Assembly (NCBI RefSeq): GCF_000193495.2 | Contig: NZ_AP023410.1 | Location: forward strand, 248,001 to 312,000 | DNA length: 64,000 bases | From: Acetobacter aceti NBRC 14818 | Lineage (GTDB): Bacteria; Pseudomonadota; Alphaproteobacteria; Acetobacterales; Acetobacteraceae | Reading direction: 5' to 3' | In this document: one piece after another, positions 1 to 9,296 of the stretch | How positions within the stretch are numbered: the first letter of the stretch is position 1 | Layout: every line of letters starts with the position of its first letter | The notes under the pieces: model-generated | What the model was told of the DNA's origin: nothing | The model's input: only the letters and a program-made list of their open reading frames with translations | Databases searched by the model: none | Made by a program: the position numbers and the translations under genes

Positions 1-335
1 ATCGCTATATGGACGCTTTCGCCAGCGCTGTGCCAATCTTCGGACGTGGGCAGGTCAATACCTATATTCTGGCCGGTCTTGGCGACAGCGCCGAGGACAT
101 TCTGGCGCTGGCCGAACGGCTGATTACGCTGGGGGTGTATCCCTTTGTGGTGCCGTTCGTGCCTATCTCCGGCACCCCGCTGGAAAATCATGTTCCGCCT
201 TCAGCCGATTTCATGAAATCCGTTCTGGCGCCGCTTGGGCGGATGTTGCGGGAAGCCAGCATGAAATCCACCGACATCCGGGCCGGATGTGGCCGGTGCG
301 GCGCCTGTTCCTCGCTTTCGGCGTATGAACAATGA
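1..335 (+). CDS. MSMEG_0568-family radical SAM protein, C-terminal part
   Basis: This is the 3' end of a gene that enters from the left; the reading frame is already open at base 3. The last ~110 residues resemble the C-terminus of the radical SAM protein of the nitrilase-associated Nit1C cluster, ending in a Cys-rich tail (CGRCGACSS) that could bind an additional Fe-S cluster. The N-terminal CxxxCxxC SAM motif lies outside the window, so the assignment rests on this tail and on the neighbouring genes, which follow the cluster order. Its stop codon overlaps the next start (ATGA), implying translational coupling. The exact reaction is not known to me. Confidence 0.75.
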   Translation, partial: RYMDAFASAVPIFGRGQVNTYILAGLGDSAEDILALAERLITLGVYPFVVPFVPISGTPLENHVPPSADFMKSVLAPLGRMLREASMKSTDIRAGCGRCGACSSLSAYEQ

Positions 336-895
336 CCGCGATCCTCGAAGGCGTGGTAGACCGGCCGTTTATTCCGACGGAATATGTCGTGCGTCTTGCC
401 CGCACGCCATGGGAGTGCGCTGGCTATCACGCGCTCCGTCGCGAAGTGTTCTGTCGTGAGCAGCATGTTTTTACAGAGGATGACCGCGACGCAATCGATG
501 ATGTCGCCATTCCCATCATCGCCGCCTGCTGTATGGCGGGGATGCCGGACCGGGTTGTGGGAGCGGTGCGCATCCATGAAGCTGAACCCGGCATCTGGCG
601 TGGTTCCCGTCTGGCTGTGCATGAAGATCACCGCAAGCTGGGGCGGATAGGGGCGGAACTTATCCGGATGGCGGTCAGCACGGCGCATGGGCTTGGGGCC
701 ACGCGGTTTCTGGCTCAGGTGCAGGAGCAGAACGTGCTGTTCTTCCGCCGCCTGCACTGGAAGAGCCTCGGCGTCGTCACGCTGCATGGTCTGCCGCATC
801 ACGATATGGAGGCCGATCTGTCACGCTATCCGGCACACGGTCTGGATCAGATCTGGCTGCTGCGTCCGCAGCCCCGGATACGACAGGTGGCGTGA
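332..895 (+). CDS. MSMEG_0567/Sll0786-family GNAT N-acetyltransferase
   Basis: A 187-residue GNAT-fold acetyltransferase of the family tied to nitrogen-starvation/nitrilase clusters. The segment around residues 70-110 (VVGAVRIHEAEPGIWRGSRLAVHEDHRKLGRIGAELI) carries the usual beta4-alpha3 acetyl-CoA binding pattern, although the R/Q-x-x-G-x-G/A loop is degenerate (HRKLGRIG). It starts inside the radical SAM stop codon and its own TGA overlaps the next ATG (TGATG), so the genes form one coupled operon. The substrate is unknown. The long reading frame on the opposite strand here is a composition shadow. Confidence 0.8.
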   Translation: MTAILEGVVDRPFIPTEYVVRLARTPWECAGYHALRREVFCREQHVFTEDDRDAIDDVAIPIIAACCMAGMPDRVVGAVRIHEAEPGIWRGSRLAVHEDHRKLGRIGAELIRMAVSTAHGLGATRFLAQVQEQNVLFFRRLHWKSLGVVTLHGLPHHDMEADLSRYPAHGLDQIWLLRPQPRIRQVA

Positions 896-1866
896 TGGCA
901 CACGCACTCACCACACTGCTGAACACGCTCCGGAACGGTCGCGCCCTGGTGGGTAAACAGGACATCGCCGAAACTGCGGCAATCCTGAAACCTGTCAGCC
1001 CGGACGTTATCCGGCTTGGCGATGACTGCGCTGCGATCCCTGATGGTGATGGTTATCTCCTGCTGGCCAGCGAGGGCTTTCAGGACAGCTTTGTCCGCTC
1101 AATGCCATGGTTTGCCGGGTATTGTGGTGTGATGGTCAATGTCAGCGACATCGCGGCGATGGGTGGTCGTCCCGTGGCCGTGGTGGATGCGTTGTGGAGC
1201 GATACGTCCGAGGCGGCCGCGTCCATTCTGACCGGTCTGCATGAAGGTGCGCGCACCTATGGCGTGCCGGTTGTTGGCGGACACACCAACATGCGCAGCA
1301 CCCATAACTCGCTGTCGGTGGCGATCCTCGGCCGTGCCCGTCATCTGCTGACCAGCTTCGATGCAAGACCGGGCGAGGTTCTGATCGCCGCCATCGACCT
1401 GCGTGGCCGCTGGCACGACCCGCATCCGTTCTGGGATGCAAGCTCCGCCCTGTGCGGCACCGACGGGGCGGCACGTCTGCGGGGTGATCTCGAACTTCTT
1501 CCGTGCATAGCCGAGGATGGGCTGAGCCGCGCCGCCAAGGACATCAGCATGGCCGGACTGCTGGGCACCGCCCTCATGCTGGCCGAATGTTCGGGCGTGG
1601 GCATGACTATCGCGCTCGATGACATTCCGCGCCCCGATGACGCGCCTATGGCGCGCTGGCTCTCCGCATTCCCCAGCTATGGCTACCTGCTCACGGCGCG
1701 CCCCGAAGATGCCGAAGCGATCATGGCCCGGTTTCGTGGGCGTGATATTGCGGCTTCTGTCATCGGGCAGTGTGACAGCACGCAGCGGCTGGATGTCACA
1801 TGGGCGGACGAGAAAGAAACCTTCTGGGATCTCGCACGGACGCCGCTCATGGGGTTTGCACCATGA
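895..1866 (+). CDS. AIR-synthase-like protein of the Nit1C cluster (MSMEG_0567/Sll0787 family)
   Basis: A 323-residue protein related to the PurM/SelD/ThiL/HypE superfamily, which binds ATP and phosphorylates or activates a small substrate. Visible family features are the N-terminal region with GDDCAAIPDG (ATP/Mg binding, about residues 40-50), the segment VNVSDIAAMGGRP (about 80-95) and the glycine-rich GGHTN. I chose ATG 895, which overlaps the preceding stop, over the GTG one codon upstream. The gene overlaps the following glycosyltransferase by 4 bp (ATGA). It belongs to the conserved Nit1C gene set; its substrate is not established. Confidence 0.8.
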   Translation: MAHALTTLLNTLRNGRALVGKQDIAETAAILKPVSPDVIRLGDDCAAIPDGDGYLLLASEGFQDSFVRSMPWFAGYCGVMVNVSDIAAMGGRPVAVVDALWSDTSEAAASILTGLHEGARTYGVPVVGGHTNMRSTHNSLSVAILGRARHLLTSFDARPGEVLIAAIDLRGRWHDPHPFWDASSALCGTDGAARLRGDLELLPCIAEDGLSRAAKDISMAGLLGTALMLAECSGVGMTIALDDIPRPDDAPMARWLSAFPSYGYLLTARPEDAEAIMARFRGRDIAASVIGQCDSTQRLDVTWADEKETFWDLARTPLMGFAP

Positions 1867-3041
1867 GACTGTACATTGGCATTCTGACTCATTCGACCAA
1901 TCCGCGCGGCGGTGTGGTGCACGGCATGGCTCTGGCGGAAGCCCTGTGTGACGCGGGTCATGACGCAACGCTGATCGCACCGGACGTGATAGGAGCCGGT
2001 TTCTTCCGCACGCCCCGCTGCGCCACACGCTGCATCCCGGCCGCATCTGTGCCTGACCTGCCAGCACTGGTGGAGCGTCGTATTGGCGAGATCAGAGACG
2101 CACTGCGCGGGCAGCATTTTGACGTGCTGCATGCGCAGGACCCGATCAGCGCCAATGCGCTGGCCGATCTGGTGGAAGAGGGGCAGATACCGGGCTTTGC
2201 CCGCACGGTTCATCATCTGGACCGTTTCTCCCACCCCGGTCTCGCGGCTCGCCAGACACGGGGCCTGACGGCTGCGACCGAACTTTTCACGGTCAGTCAG
2301 CTCTGGGAGGACACGCTCCTCACCGAATACGGGCGGCATGCCCCTGTGGTGGGGAATGGTGTCGATCTGACAAGGTTTTTTCCGGAGCCCGGTCTGCGCG
2401 ATCAGGAACTTCGCGCACGGTATGGGCTTCCGCGGAACGCACGTCTTGTGCTGTCGGTCGGCGGGATCGAGATTCGAAAAAACACGCTTATTCTTCTTGA
2501 AGCTTTTGAGATGCTGTATCGGGAGCAGTCCGATCTGCATCTTGTGATTGCCGGAGGCGCGTCCCTGCTGGACCATTCCGACTATCGTCGTCTTTTCGAT
2601 GAGCAGATTCAGAGTGGCAGTCTGGCAAACACGGTGACTGTGACAGGTACGATTGCGGATGACGATATGCCCGCACTGTATCGGCAGTCTTCCGTGCTGG
2701 CCTATCCTTCAAGGACGGAAGGCTTCGGCCTGTGCCCGCTCGAAGCTCTGGCCTGCGGAATCCCCGTGGTGGTGCCGGCCGCACCCCCTTTCACGGAGCA
2801 TCTTCATACTCTCGAGGCATTCTGGTGCCAGCCCGAGAGTTCCGAAACACTTGTCTGCGCGTTGCGCGACGCTCTGAGCGTCCGGAGCCCGGCCCGTTTC
2901 CGGGTCAGCGGCCCCGCAACGGCCCGCCGTTTCGACTGGCGCAGCGTCGCCAGTCGGCATCTCCCCGCATACCGGCGTCTCGCGGCGCTGCCGCACGCTG
3001 GCGTCCCTGCTTCAGGAGTTTTGTCATCATGCCCGAAATGA
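1863..3041 (+). CDS. MSMEG_0565-family glycosyltransferase (GT4-like)
   Basis: A 392-residue GT-B fold glycosyltransferase. The N-terminal Rossmann half begins MRLYIGILTHSTNPRGGV with a glycine-rich loop typical of GT4 enzymes, and the C-terminal half carries the acceptor/donor signature YPSRTEGFGLCPLEALACG (EX7E-like) near residues 280-298. It is the glycosyltransferase always found in Nit1C clusters. The start at 1863 overlaps the previous stop and excludes the longer frame from 1800. Its last 13 bases overlap the small gene that follows. The sugar donor and acceptor are unknown; a role in making or modifying a nitrile-linked metabolite is inference. Confidence 0.82.
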   Translation: MRLYIGILTHSTNPRGGVVHGMALAEALCDAGHDATLIAPDVIGAGFFRTPRCATRCIPAASVPDLPALVERRIGEIRDALRGQHFDVLHAQDPISANALADLVEEGQIPGFARTVHHLDRFSHPGLAARQTRGLTAATELFTVSQLWEDTLLTEYGRHAPVVGNGVDLTRFFPEPGLRDQELRARYGLPRNARLVLSVGGIEIRKNTLILLEAFEMLYREQSDLHLVIAGGASLLDHSDYRRLFDEQIQSGSLANTVTVTGTIADDDMPALYRQSSVLAYPSRTEGFGLCPLEALACGIPVVVPAAPPFTEHLHTLEAFWCQPESSETLVCALRDALSVRSPARFRVSGPATARRFDWRSVASRHLPAYRRLAALPHAGVPASGVLSSCPK

Positions 3042-3316
3042 CCTTTCGCGTGCGCTGGCCCGATGGGAAGGAGACCGACTGTTACTCCCCATCGCTGGTC
3101 ATAAGGGACCACTTCACGCCCGGTCAGGATTATCCGGTCCGGGAGTTTCTTGAAAAGGCGGACACGGCCCTGACGGAAGCCAGTGAGCGGGTTCGTGCGC
3201 GCTACGGCTTCCCGTGCAGCCGCGCCCTTGGTCAGCTTCACACCATTCGACAGGCCGGCGCGCCCTTTCTCAATCAACCCGATGCGCAGGTGCGCGTCCT
3301 GTCTTTCAGATCCTGA
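3029..3316 (+). CDS. MSMEG_0570-family nitrogen starvation response protein
   Basis: A 95-residue protein (start MPEMTFRVRWPDG) matching the small conserved protein of the Nit1C cluster. AGGAG lies 11 bases upstream of ATG 3029. It has no membrane segment or signal peptide and no recognised catalytic motif. It overlaps the glycosyltransferase 3' end by 13 bp and precedes the flavoprotein by 14 bp, so it is part of the same transcript. Family assignment is by resemblance and position. Function is unknown. Confidence 0.75.
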   Translation: MPEMTFRVRWPDGKETDCYSPSLVIRDHFTPGQDYPVREFLEKADTALTEASERVRARYGFPCSRALGQLHTIRQAGAPFLNQPDAQVRVLSFRS

Positions 3317-3330
3317 GACGGAATATTCTT

Positions 3331-4578
3331 ATGACACAGAACGAAAAAACCATTCCCGTCATCATCGTGGGCGGCGGACAGGCCGGGCTCTCCATGAGCT
3401 GGTATCTCTGCCGCGAGAAGGTGGAGCACATTGTCTTTGAGGCAAAGACGGCCTGCCATTCGTGGGACGATGAACGCTGGGACAATTTCTGCCTGGTCAC
3501 ACCGAACTGGCAATGCGAACTTCCCGGCCATCCTTACAAAGGGAGCGACCCGCACGGCTTCATGGTGAAGCAGGAAATCATTGACTACGTCAAAGGCTTT
3601 GTTAATTCGTTCAACCCACCGCTGCGTGAACACACAGCCGTCACCTCCATCACACGTCACGAGGCCGGTGGCTATCGTGTGGTGGCGGGCGGAGAGACCT
3701 GGCACGCAAAGCATGTGGTGATCGCCTCGGGAGCGTATCAGGACGCGGTGATCCCCGGTTACGCCAGCGCGATCGATCCATCAATTTTTCAGGTTCACTC
3801 ACAGGATTACCGCAATGCCGCCCAGTTGCCGGAAGGGGCCGTTCTGGTCGTGGGCAGCGGTCAGTCCGGTGCGCAGATCGTCGAGGATCTGTTTTTTGAA
3901 AAACGCAAGGTCCATCTCTGTGTTGGGTCCGCCCCGCGTGTCTCGCGTTTTTACCGTGGCCGCGACGTGGTGGACTGGCTTGCAGACATGCACTTCTATG
4001 ACCTGACGGTGGATAATCACCCTCTTCGTGACGGCGCACGCGACAAGACCAATCATTACGTCACGGGCCGAAATGGTGGGCATGACCTTGATCTGCGCAA
4101 GTTCGCGAAGGAAGGCGTGGGCCTGCATGGCACGCTGGAGACAATCCGTGACGAAATTGCGCACTTCGCGCCGGACCTGAAAGAAAACCTTGATGATGCG
4201 GACAAGACGAATGCCGACATCAAGAAATCCATCGACGCCTATATCGCCCGCGAAGGCATCAGTGCGCCAACCGAAGCGTCCTACGTGCCCGTCTGGGAGC
4301 CCGATGGCAGTAACACCCCGCTGGACCTGAAGGCCGCCGGTATCACCTCGATCGTCTGGTGCATCGGCTTTCGTCCAAACTATCGCTGGATCGACGTGCC
4401 GGTCTTCAACGGAGCCAACAAGCCCGTCTGGCATCGTGGCGTGACCGATGCGCCGGGCTTCTACTTCCTCGGCCTGCCGTGGCTGCACACATGGGGATCG
4501 GGGCGGTTCTCCGGTGTCTCGCGTGACGCCGCGTGGCTGGCTAGCCAGATCACCGGCAAAGACGTGCCCGTAGCCTGA
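3331..4578 (+). CDS. MSMEG_0569-family flavin-dependent oxidoreductase
   Basis: A 415-residue FAD/NAD(P)-dependent monooxygenase-like enzyme. The FAD-binding site is [17 protein letters not shown] near residue 10 (GxGxxG) and a second nucleotide site is [17 protein letters not shown] near residue 170 (GxGxxG), the layout of class B flavin monooxygenases. The C-terminal part contains the TSIVWCIGF segment typical of these folds. It is the last member of the conserved Nit1C set. ATG 3331 is preferred because family members begin just before the first GxGxxG motif; the frame is open further upstream over the preceding gene. Confidence 0.82.
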   Translation: MTQNEKTIPVIIVGGGQAGLSMSWYLCREKVEHIVFEAKTACHSWDDERWDNFCLVTPNWQCELPGHPYKGSDPHGFMVKQEIIDYVKGFVNSFNPPLREHTAVTSITRHEAGGYRVVAGGETWHAKHVVIASGAYQDAVIPGYASAIDPSIFQVHSQDYRNAAQLPEGAVLVVGSGQSGAQIVEDLFFEKRKVHLCVGSAPRVSRFYRGRDVVDWLADMHFYDLTVDNHPLRDGARDKTNHYVTGRNGGHDLDLRKFAKEGVGLHGTLETIRDEIAHFAPDLKENLDDADKTNADIKKSIDAYIAREGISAPTEASYVPVWEPDGSNTPLDLKAAGITSIVWCIGFRPNYRWIDVPVFNGANKPVWHRGVTDAPGFYFLGLPWLHTWGSGRFSGVSRDAAWLASQITGKDVPVA

Positions 4579-4593
4579 ACGGAGGTAAGCGCC

Positions 4594-6366
4594 ATGCTTC
4601 CATGGACGACATACGAGGCGATGTATGACGCAGCCCTGAACCAGCCAGAGCAGTTCTGGCTGGCTGCGGCACAGCGCGTCACATGGAAGCAGGCCCCTGT
4701 GACCGCATGCAGGACACGGTCGGATGGCTGGCATGACTGGTTTCCCGACGCCACGCTCAATACCTGCCATAACGCCGTGGACCGGCATGTGGAGAATGGG
4801 CGCGGAGGGCAGGCGGCATTGATCTGGCATTCCTGCGCCACCAGGGAACGTCAGGTTATAACCTACAGGGAGTTGCAGAGCAGGGTTGCCGGATTTGCCG
4901 GTGGTCTGCGCTCGTTGGGGGTGGAGAAAGGCGAGCGTGTCCTGATCGCCATGCCGACCATGATCGAGACGGTCATCGCCATGCTGGCCTGTGCACGGAT
5001 CGGCGCTGTACATGTCGTGGTCTTTGCCGGTTACGCTGGGCCTGAACTGGCGCGACGGATCGATGATGCGGCACCGAAAGTCATCATCATCGCCAGTTGC
5101 AGCTTTCAGGGGCAGACGCCCGTTCCGTCCGTGCCCGCCCTGAACGAGGCGCTGGCTGCGGCGACGCACTGCCCACAGGCCTGCGTGATCGTGCAGCGCG
5201 AAGCGTGCCCGGTTTCGCTTCTACCGGTGCGGGATCATGATTTTCACACGCTGGAACAGTCCGCACCAGCAGAGCCGCTCATGCTGCGCTCCGAAGATCC
5301 CCTGTATATTCTTCACACGTCCGGCACGACGGGCAATGCGAAGGGCATTGTGCGTGACAATGGTGGCCATGCTGTCGCTCTCGCCTTGTCCATGGATCTG
5401 ATCTACGGCTGCAAACCCGGTGATACCTTCTTCACGACATCGGATCTGGGTTGGGTGGTCGGCCATTCCTATGGCGTCTATGCGCCGCTGATCAGCGGCT
5501 GCACCAGCGTGATTGTGGAAGGCGGTGCTTCAGCTTCTGCGATCCGCATGCTCTGTCACGAACACGCAGTGAAATGCCTGTTCACCACACCAACACAGAT
5601 GCGGCTGATGCGACAGGAGAGTCGCCATCTGTCAGGGGCGATACTGCCCGCGCTGGCCCGAATCTTCGTGGCCGGGGAGTATGCTGACCCAACATTGCTG
5701 GAGTGGACGCGGTCCTATTTCCGCAAACCCGTAGTCAATCACTGGTGGCAGACTGAAACCGGATGGAGCATCACCGCGCATTTTTTTGGTCTGCCCGAGC
5801 GTGAGCCGGTCTCGCTCATGAATGACATCGGGCGGCCTGCACCGGGATTCTGTCCGGCCATTGTGCCGTCCATAGCCGATGAGCAGTATGGGGAGATCGT
5901 CCTTTCTTTGCCGTTGCCACCTGGTTGTCTCGCTGGGATGTGGAAGGATGGTGCTATCCGCCTTCCGTCCACTTATCTTGATGAAATAGGTAGATATTAC
6001 CGCACCTTTGATGAAGGTATGATCGAGGCCAACCGCGCCGTGCATATGCTCGGGCGTTCTGACGATGTTATCAAGGTCGCAGGCCGGAGGATTTCCGGCG
6101 TACAGATCGAAAAGATCATTGCCACCCATCCAGCCGTTCATACCTGCGCCGTGGTCGCGATCCCCGATGAACTGCGAGGCCAGCGACCTGTCGCCTATGT
6201 GGTCGTTGACCCTGAGGCCTCCTGCGAACCATCTTCTGAGGAAATCGTCGTGCTGGTCAACGAAGTCCTCGGGCGTTGGGTTGGTCTGAAGGAAGTCCGT
6301 TTCATCAGGCATCTACCGACCACGGTATCTGGCAAGATCACAAGGAAACGTCTGCTGGTGTCCTGA
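4594..6366 (+). CDS. AMP-dependent acyl-CoA synthetase, propionyl-CoA synthetase-like
   Basis: A 590-residue acyl-CoA synthetase (ANL superfamily) that activates a short carboxylate to its CoA thioester with ATP. The P-loop-like motif YILHTSGTTGNAKG and the following VRDNGGHAVAL are characteristic of the PrpE/ACSS3 branch. Later motifs include WWQTETGWS (A5) and, at the C-terminus, VSGKITRKRL with the catalytic lysine. GGAGG lies 10 bases upstream of ATG 4594. It follows the flavoprotein by 15 bp in the same direction, so it is probably co-transcribed. A nitrilase releases carboxylic acids, so a ligase that activates the product is a sensible partner; that link is inference. Confidence 0.85.
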   Translation: MLPWTTYEAMYDAALNQPEQFWLAAAQRVTWKQAPVTACRTRSDGWHDWFPDATLNTCHNAVDRHVENGRGGQAALIWHSCATRERQVITYRELQSRVAGFAGGLRSLGVEKGERVLIAMPTMIETVIAMLACARIGAVHVVVFAGYAGPELARRIDDAAPKVIIIASCSFQGQTPVPSVPALNEALAAATHCPQACVIVQREACPVSLLPVRDHDFHTLEQSAPAEPLMLRSEDPLYILHTSGTTGNAKGIVRDNGGHAVALALSMDLIYGCKPGDTFFTTSDLGWVVGHSYGVYAPLISGCTSVIVEGGASASAIRMLCHEHAVKCLFTTPTQMRLMRQESRHLSGAILPALARIFVAGEYADPTLLEWTRSYFRKPVVNHWWQTETGWSITAHFFGLPEREPVSLMNDIGRPAPGFCPAIVPSIADEQYGEIVLSLPLPPGCLAGMWKDGAIRLPSTYLDEIGRYYRTFDEGMIEANRAVHMLGRSDDVIKVAGRRISGVQIEKIIATHPAVHTCAVVAIPDELRGQRPVAYVVVDPEASCEPSSEEIVVLVNEVLGRWVGLKEVRFIRHLPTTVSGKITRKRLLVS

Positions 6367-6406
6367 CGGAATCAGTGCGGCATTGCCGTTGGAGAACGGC
6401 CAGTCT

Positions 6407-6890
6407 TCAGATCGCCTGACCGCCAGAGACTTCGATCCGCTGCGCGTTCACCCAGCGATTATCCTCGGACAAGAACGAAGCGATCATTGGACCGATGTCG
6501 TCAGGAAGCCCCGGACATCCAAGTGCGGTTACTTCTGCAATCTGGCGGGCAATATCCTGATTGTCCCGAACCATACCACCCGAGAAATCCGTCTGGATCG
6601 CACTCGGCGCTACCGTGTTGACGGCAATACGACGGGCCCCAAGTTCCTTGGCCATGTAGCGCGTCATGACTTTCACCGCCCCTTTCATGGAGGCATAGGC
6701 AATCCAGCCGGGATAGGAAAAGCGCGTCAGTCCGGATGAGATGTTTACGATCCGGCCGCCATCCGCGATCAGCGGCAGCAGCGTCTGTGTCAGGAAGAAC
6801 GGACCCTTGACGTGAACACGATAGGCGGCGTCGAAATCTTCCTCCGTCACCTCGCGCGGATCAAAAGCGTGCGAAGTATGAAGACCGACA
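6407..6890 (-). pseudogene. 5'-truncated SDR-family oxidoreductase
   Basis: The C-terminal two thirds of a classical short-chain dehydrogenase/reductase is readable: VHVKGPFFLTQ, the catalytic serine in IVNISSG, the YASMK active-site motif, and a normal C-terminus. The N-terminal cofactor-binding half (TGxxxGIG and NNAG) is missing. The frame stays open upstream to 7018, but those ~45 residues have no SDR character, so the gene was cut near 6890 and fused to unrelated sequence. It lies directly downstream of a LysR gene on the same strand. It cannot make an active enzyme. Confidence 0.7.
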
Positions 6891-7014
6891 TCCCCCTCCT
6901 GCAGGTCAAGAGTGCAAGCTTTGCGTAGGGCATTCTTATCGAGGGTGCAGGGATGATGGGAGCGAAGCAGGCCGCCGATTAAGTTGGCGCATACGTGAAA
7001 GTATCGTCCTGAGA

Positions 7015-7947
7015 TCAATTCTTCAGTTCTGATCTGACAGAATGCGCAATATTCAGATATGCCTGAAGGCGCGGGATAACGAAGTCGAGAAACACTCTCA
7101 CACGCTGGGGTGTCTGTTTGCTGCCCAGATACAGCGCATTGATCTCTTCTTCGTCCTGCGCGTCCGCATGAGCCAGAACCTCAACGAGGCGGCCGGCTTT
7201 GATGTCATCGCGCACATGGTAGTCGCCAAGCCGCGCCAGTCCTGCACCCCGTAGGGTCAGGCGTCTTACTGTTTCCCCGTTATTGGCGAGCAGAGGGCCT
7301 CGGACGATACGATCCGCGATGCGTCCTTTCTCCTGTAGCGGCCAGACAGGAGCGGCACGCCGGAAATTGAAGCCGAGGCATTTGTGGCGGTCCAGATCAT
7401 CAATGCTTTGCGGCGTGCCAAACCGGCTCAGGTAATCCGGCGATCCGACAATCTTACGTCGTGCCGTGCCGATATGCCGAGCTGTCAGATTTGAGTCCTG
7501 CAACGGTCCGACCCGAAAGGCGACATCCGTGCGATCAAGATAAAGGTCCGTCAGTTCATCGGAGAGTGACAGGTCAACGACGATATCCGGATAGGCGTCC
7601 CAGAATTCTGGAAGGAGAGGTTCGAGCGCGAGCGCTCCAAAGGCCACCGAAGCATTGATGCGCACAGTGCCGTCCGGCCGAACTGATCCTGTTGTGAGCG
7701 CATGTTCCATATCGTCAAGTTCGGCGATCAGCGCCTGGGCACGCTCGTAGTAAAGCTGCCCTTCCGGCGTAACGGAAAGGCGACGTGTCGAACGTTCGAG
7801 CAGGCGTACGCCAAGGCGTGTTTCAACGCGGGCAATCAGTTTGCTGATCGTCGAGGGCGTTGTCATCGATAGACGCGCTGCTTCGGAAAAACTGCCGCTT
7901 TCCACGACACGCAGAAACATCTGCATTTCGCCAATCCGGTTGTCCAT
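7015..7947 (-). CDS. LysR-family transcriptional regulator
   Basis: A 310-residue LysR regulator. The N-terminal winged HTH is clear (residues 1-60: MQMFLRVVESGSFSEAARL, TPSTISKLIARVETRLGVRLLERSTRRLSVTPEG), followed by the periplasmic-binding-protein-like effector domain. It resembles the branch that controls quinone reductases and dehydrogenases (DsdC/AaeR-like, effector unknown). It is divergent from the MdaB-like gene across 200 bp, the usual LysR arrangement, so that gene is its likely target. The truncated SDR gene downstream may have been a second target. Confidence 0.88.
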   Translation of the reverse strand: MDNRIGEMQMFLRVVESGSFSEAARLSMTTPSTISKLIARVETRLGVRLLERSTRRLSVTPEGQLYYERAQALIAELDDMEHALTTGSVRPDGTVRINASVAFGALALEPLLPEFWDAYPDIVVDLSLSDELTDLYLDRTDVAFRVGPLQDSNLTARHIGTARRKIVGSPDYLSRFGTPQSIDDLDRHKCLGFNFRRAAPVWPLQEKGRIADRIVRGPLLANNGETVRRLTLRGAGLARLGDYHVRDDIKAGRLVEVLAHADAQDEEEINALYLGSKQTPQRVRVFLDFVIPRLQAYLNIAHSVRSELKN

Positions 7948-8147
7948 CAGCGTCCCTTTGATGAAACAGGTTCACAAGTGCTGTGGAGAAGCGACGGATT
8001 ATCAAAGCCTGTCAAGTTCGTCATGTTCCGTAGGGAACAGATGCCGCTCGTACTGTTGATGCGCCATCATATTGAAAATTCTTCCGGATAATCGGTCTGA
8101 ATTCTGGTCAGGCGTATCCGGGATACTTTTTGCAGGACACTATTGTG

Positions 8148-8759
8148 ATGAAAAACATTCTCCTTCTGAACGGCGGAAAGGCTTTCGCCCATTCTCATGG
8201 TCGTCTGAACGATACGCTACACGACGCCGCCCTTGCGGTCCTGTCGAACGCGGGTTTCAGCACGAGGCAGACAAAGATCGACGCTGGCTACGATATTCAG
8301 GCTGAAGTTGAAAATATTCATTGGGCTGATCTGGTCATCTATCAGATGCCGGGCTGGTGGATGGATCTGCCATGGACCGTCAAGAGATATGTTGATGAAG
8401 TCTTCACCGCTGGTCATGGCACGCTTTACGCCAATGATGGGCGCAGCCGGTCGCATCCTGAGCGTAAATACGGTTCAGGCGGCCTGCTGCAAGGAAAGCA
8501 TTATATGCTTTCCCTGACATGGAACGCCCCGGAAGAGGCCTTTGTCGATCCGGACCAGTTCTTTGAAGGGAAGGGGATTGATGCGGTCTATTTTCCTTTC
8601 CATAAGGCCAATCAGTTTCTGGGGATGACACCGCTTCCGACGTATCTGGCGACGAACGTCATCAAGGAACCACACGTTGAGCAGACGATCGTGCGCTATC
8701 GCGCCCATCTGGCAGACGTTCTTGGCTTTGAGGCGCCCAAGACTGGTGTCGCATCGTAA
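8148..8759 (+). CDS. mdaB: NAD(P)H quinone oxidoreductase, MdaB-like flavodoxin fold
   Basis: A 203-residue flavodoxin-fold NAD(P)H dehydrogenase of the MdaB/DT-diaphorase family, predicted to reduce quinones by two electrons and protect against electrophile and redox stress. The protein opens MKNILLLNGGKAFAHS, the FMN-binding strand-loop, and contains MPGWWMDLPW, which is characteristic of MdaB. ATG 8148 is preferred over the ATG six codons upstream because family members begin at MKNIL. It is divergently transcribed from the LysR gene. It appears intact and belongs to the chromosomal side of the island junction. Confidence 0.85.
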   Translation: MKNILLLNGGKAFAHSHGRLNDTLHDAALAVLSNAGFSTRQTKIDAGYDIQAEVENIHWADLVIYQMPGWWMDLPWTVKRYVDEVFTAGHGTLYANDGRSRSHPERKYGSGGLLQGKHYMLSLTWNAPEEAFVDPDQFFEGKGIDAVYFPFHKANQFLGMTPLPTYLATNVIKEPHVEQTIVRYRAHLADVLGFEAPKTGVAS

Positions 8760-8820
8760 TGCAGAGCACAGGATCATCCCGGCAAATGGAATCGTGAGAA
8801 TAATATGAAGACGTAGACTC

Positions 8821-9034
8821 AGGGCCTGTTAATTCATTGAACTGAGCATGTTGTTGTGATTCAAAGGCTTGCCAGTGGAGGGTGGGTCTGTAAGTGAGTT
8901 GTTTCTGCTGTCTGAGCGGCAGATGGAGAGGATCAGGCCGTTTTTCCCACTGGACCCATGGTGCACACCTCGGGTGGATGACCACCGTGTTATGGGCGGG
9001 ATTGCTTGTGTGATCCGCTACGGTCTTTCGGGAT
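8821..9034 (+). mobile_element. Left-end remnant of an IS5-family element
   Basis: About 214 bp closely resemble the first ~215 bp of the complete IS at 29221-30065: the end sequence, the spacer and the transposase start (VSELF.LSERQMERI.PFFPL). The match stops abruptly at about 9034. The remnant lies 165 bp left of the candidate attL, in the chromosomal flank. It is non-functional. Confidence 0.75.
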
Positions 9035-9198
9035 GATAAAGCGGACATAATAGCTTCCGCGCTTCATCGTCAGATTGCTCATGTTACCCATGCCCGTCTT
9101 CTAGTCCTCAGGACAGAAGCTGGACCAGTGACGCACGGTCACAATCACAGTGACGCTTGCCACGTCTGACTAACTGATTTCATTGGAAAATTGAATGT

Positions 9199-9213
9199 CT
9201 GGCGGAGAAGGTG
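9199..9213. other. Candidate attL, copy of tRNA-Ser 3' end
   Basis: Fifteen bases are identical to 63222-63236, the 3' terminal segment of the tRNA-Ser gene including the encoded CCA. The match ends abruptly on both sides. The preceding ~9.2 kb reads as ordinary chromosome, whereas what follows is AT-rich and then mosaic, as expected for an island junction. Confidence 0.7.
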
Positions 9214-9277
9214 TCAACCACATTATACATCTACTATTATGTTTTAATATAATTTATTGAAAGATTTATCTTTATGA

Positions 9278-9296
9278 TACCCCGTAATATACCCCG
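9278..9296. repeat. Paired TACCCC motifs, candidate integrase arm sites (left)
   Basis: TACCCC occurs at 9278 and again at 9290, a 12-bp period, 65 bp inside the candidate attL. The same motif with the same 12-bp period recurs at 63091/63103 near the integrase (plus a third copy at 63071), in the same strand orientation. Aligned over 21 bases the two pairs agree at 16 positions. This fits arm-type binding sites for a P4-like integrase, but binding is inferred. Confidence 0.5.

Noticed and set aside
3799..5169. Long minus-strand frame across the flavoprotein and ligase genes
   Set aside because: Spans two genuine plus-strand genes and their junction; no protein character.
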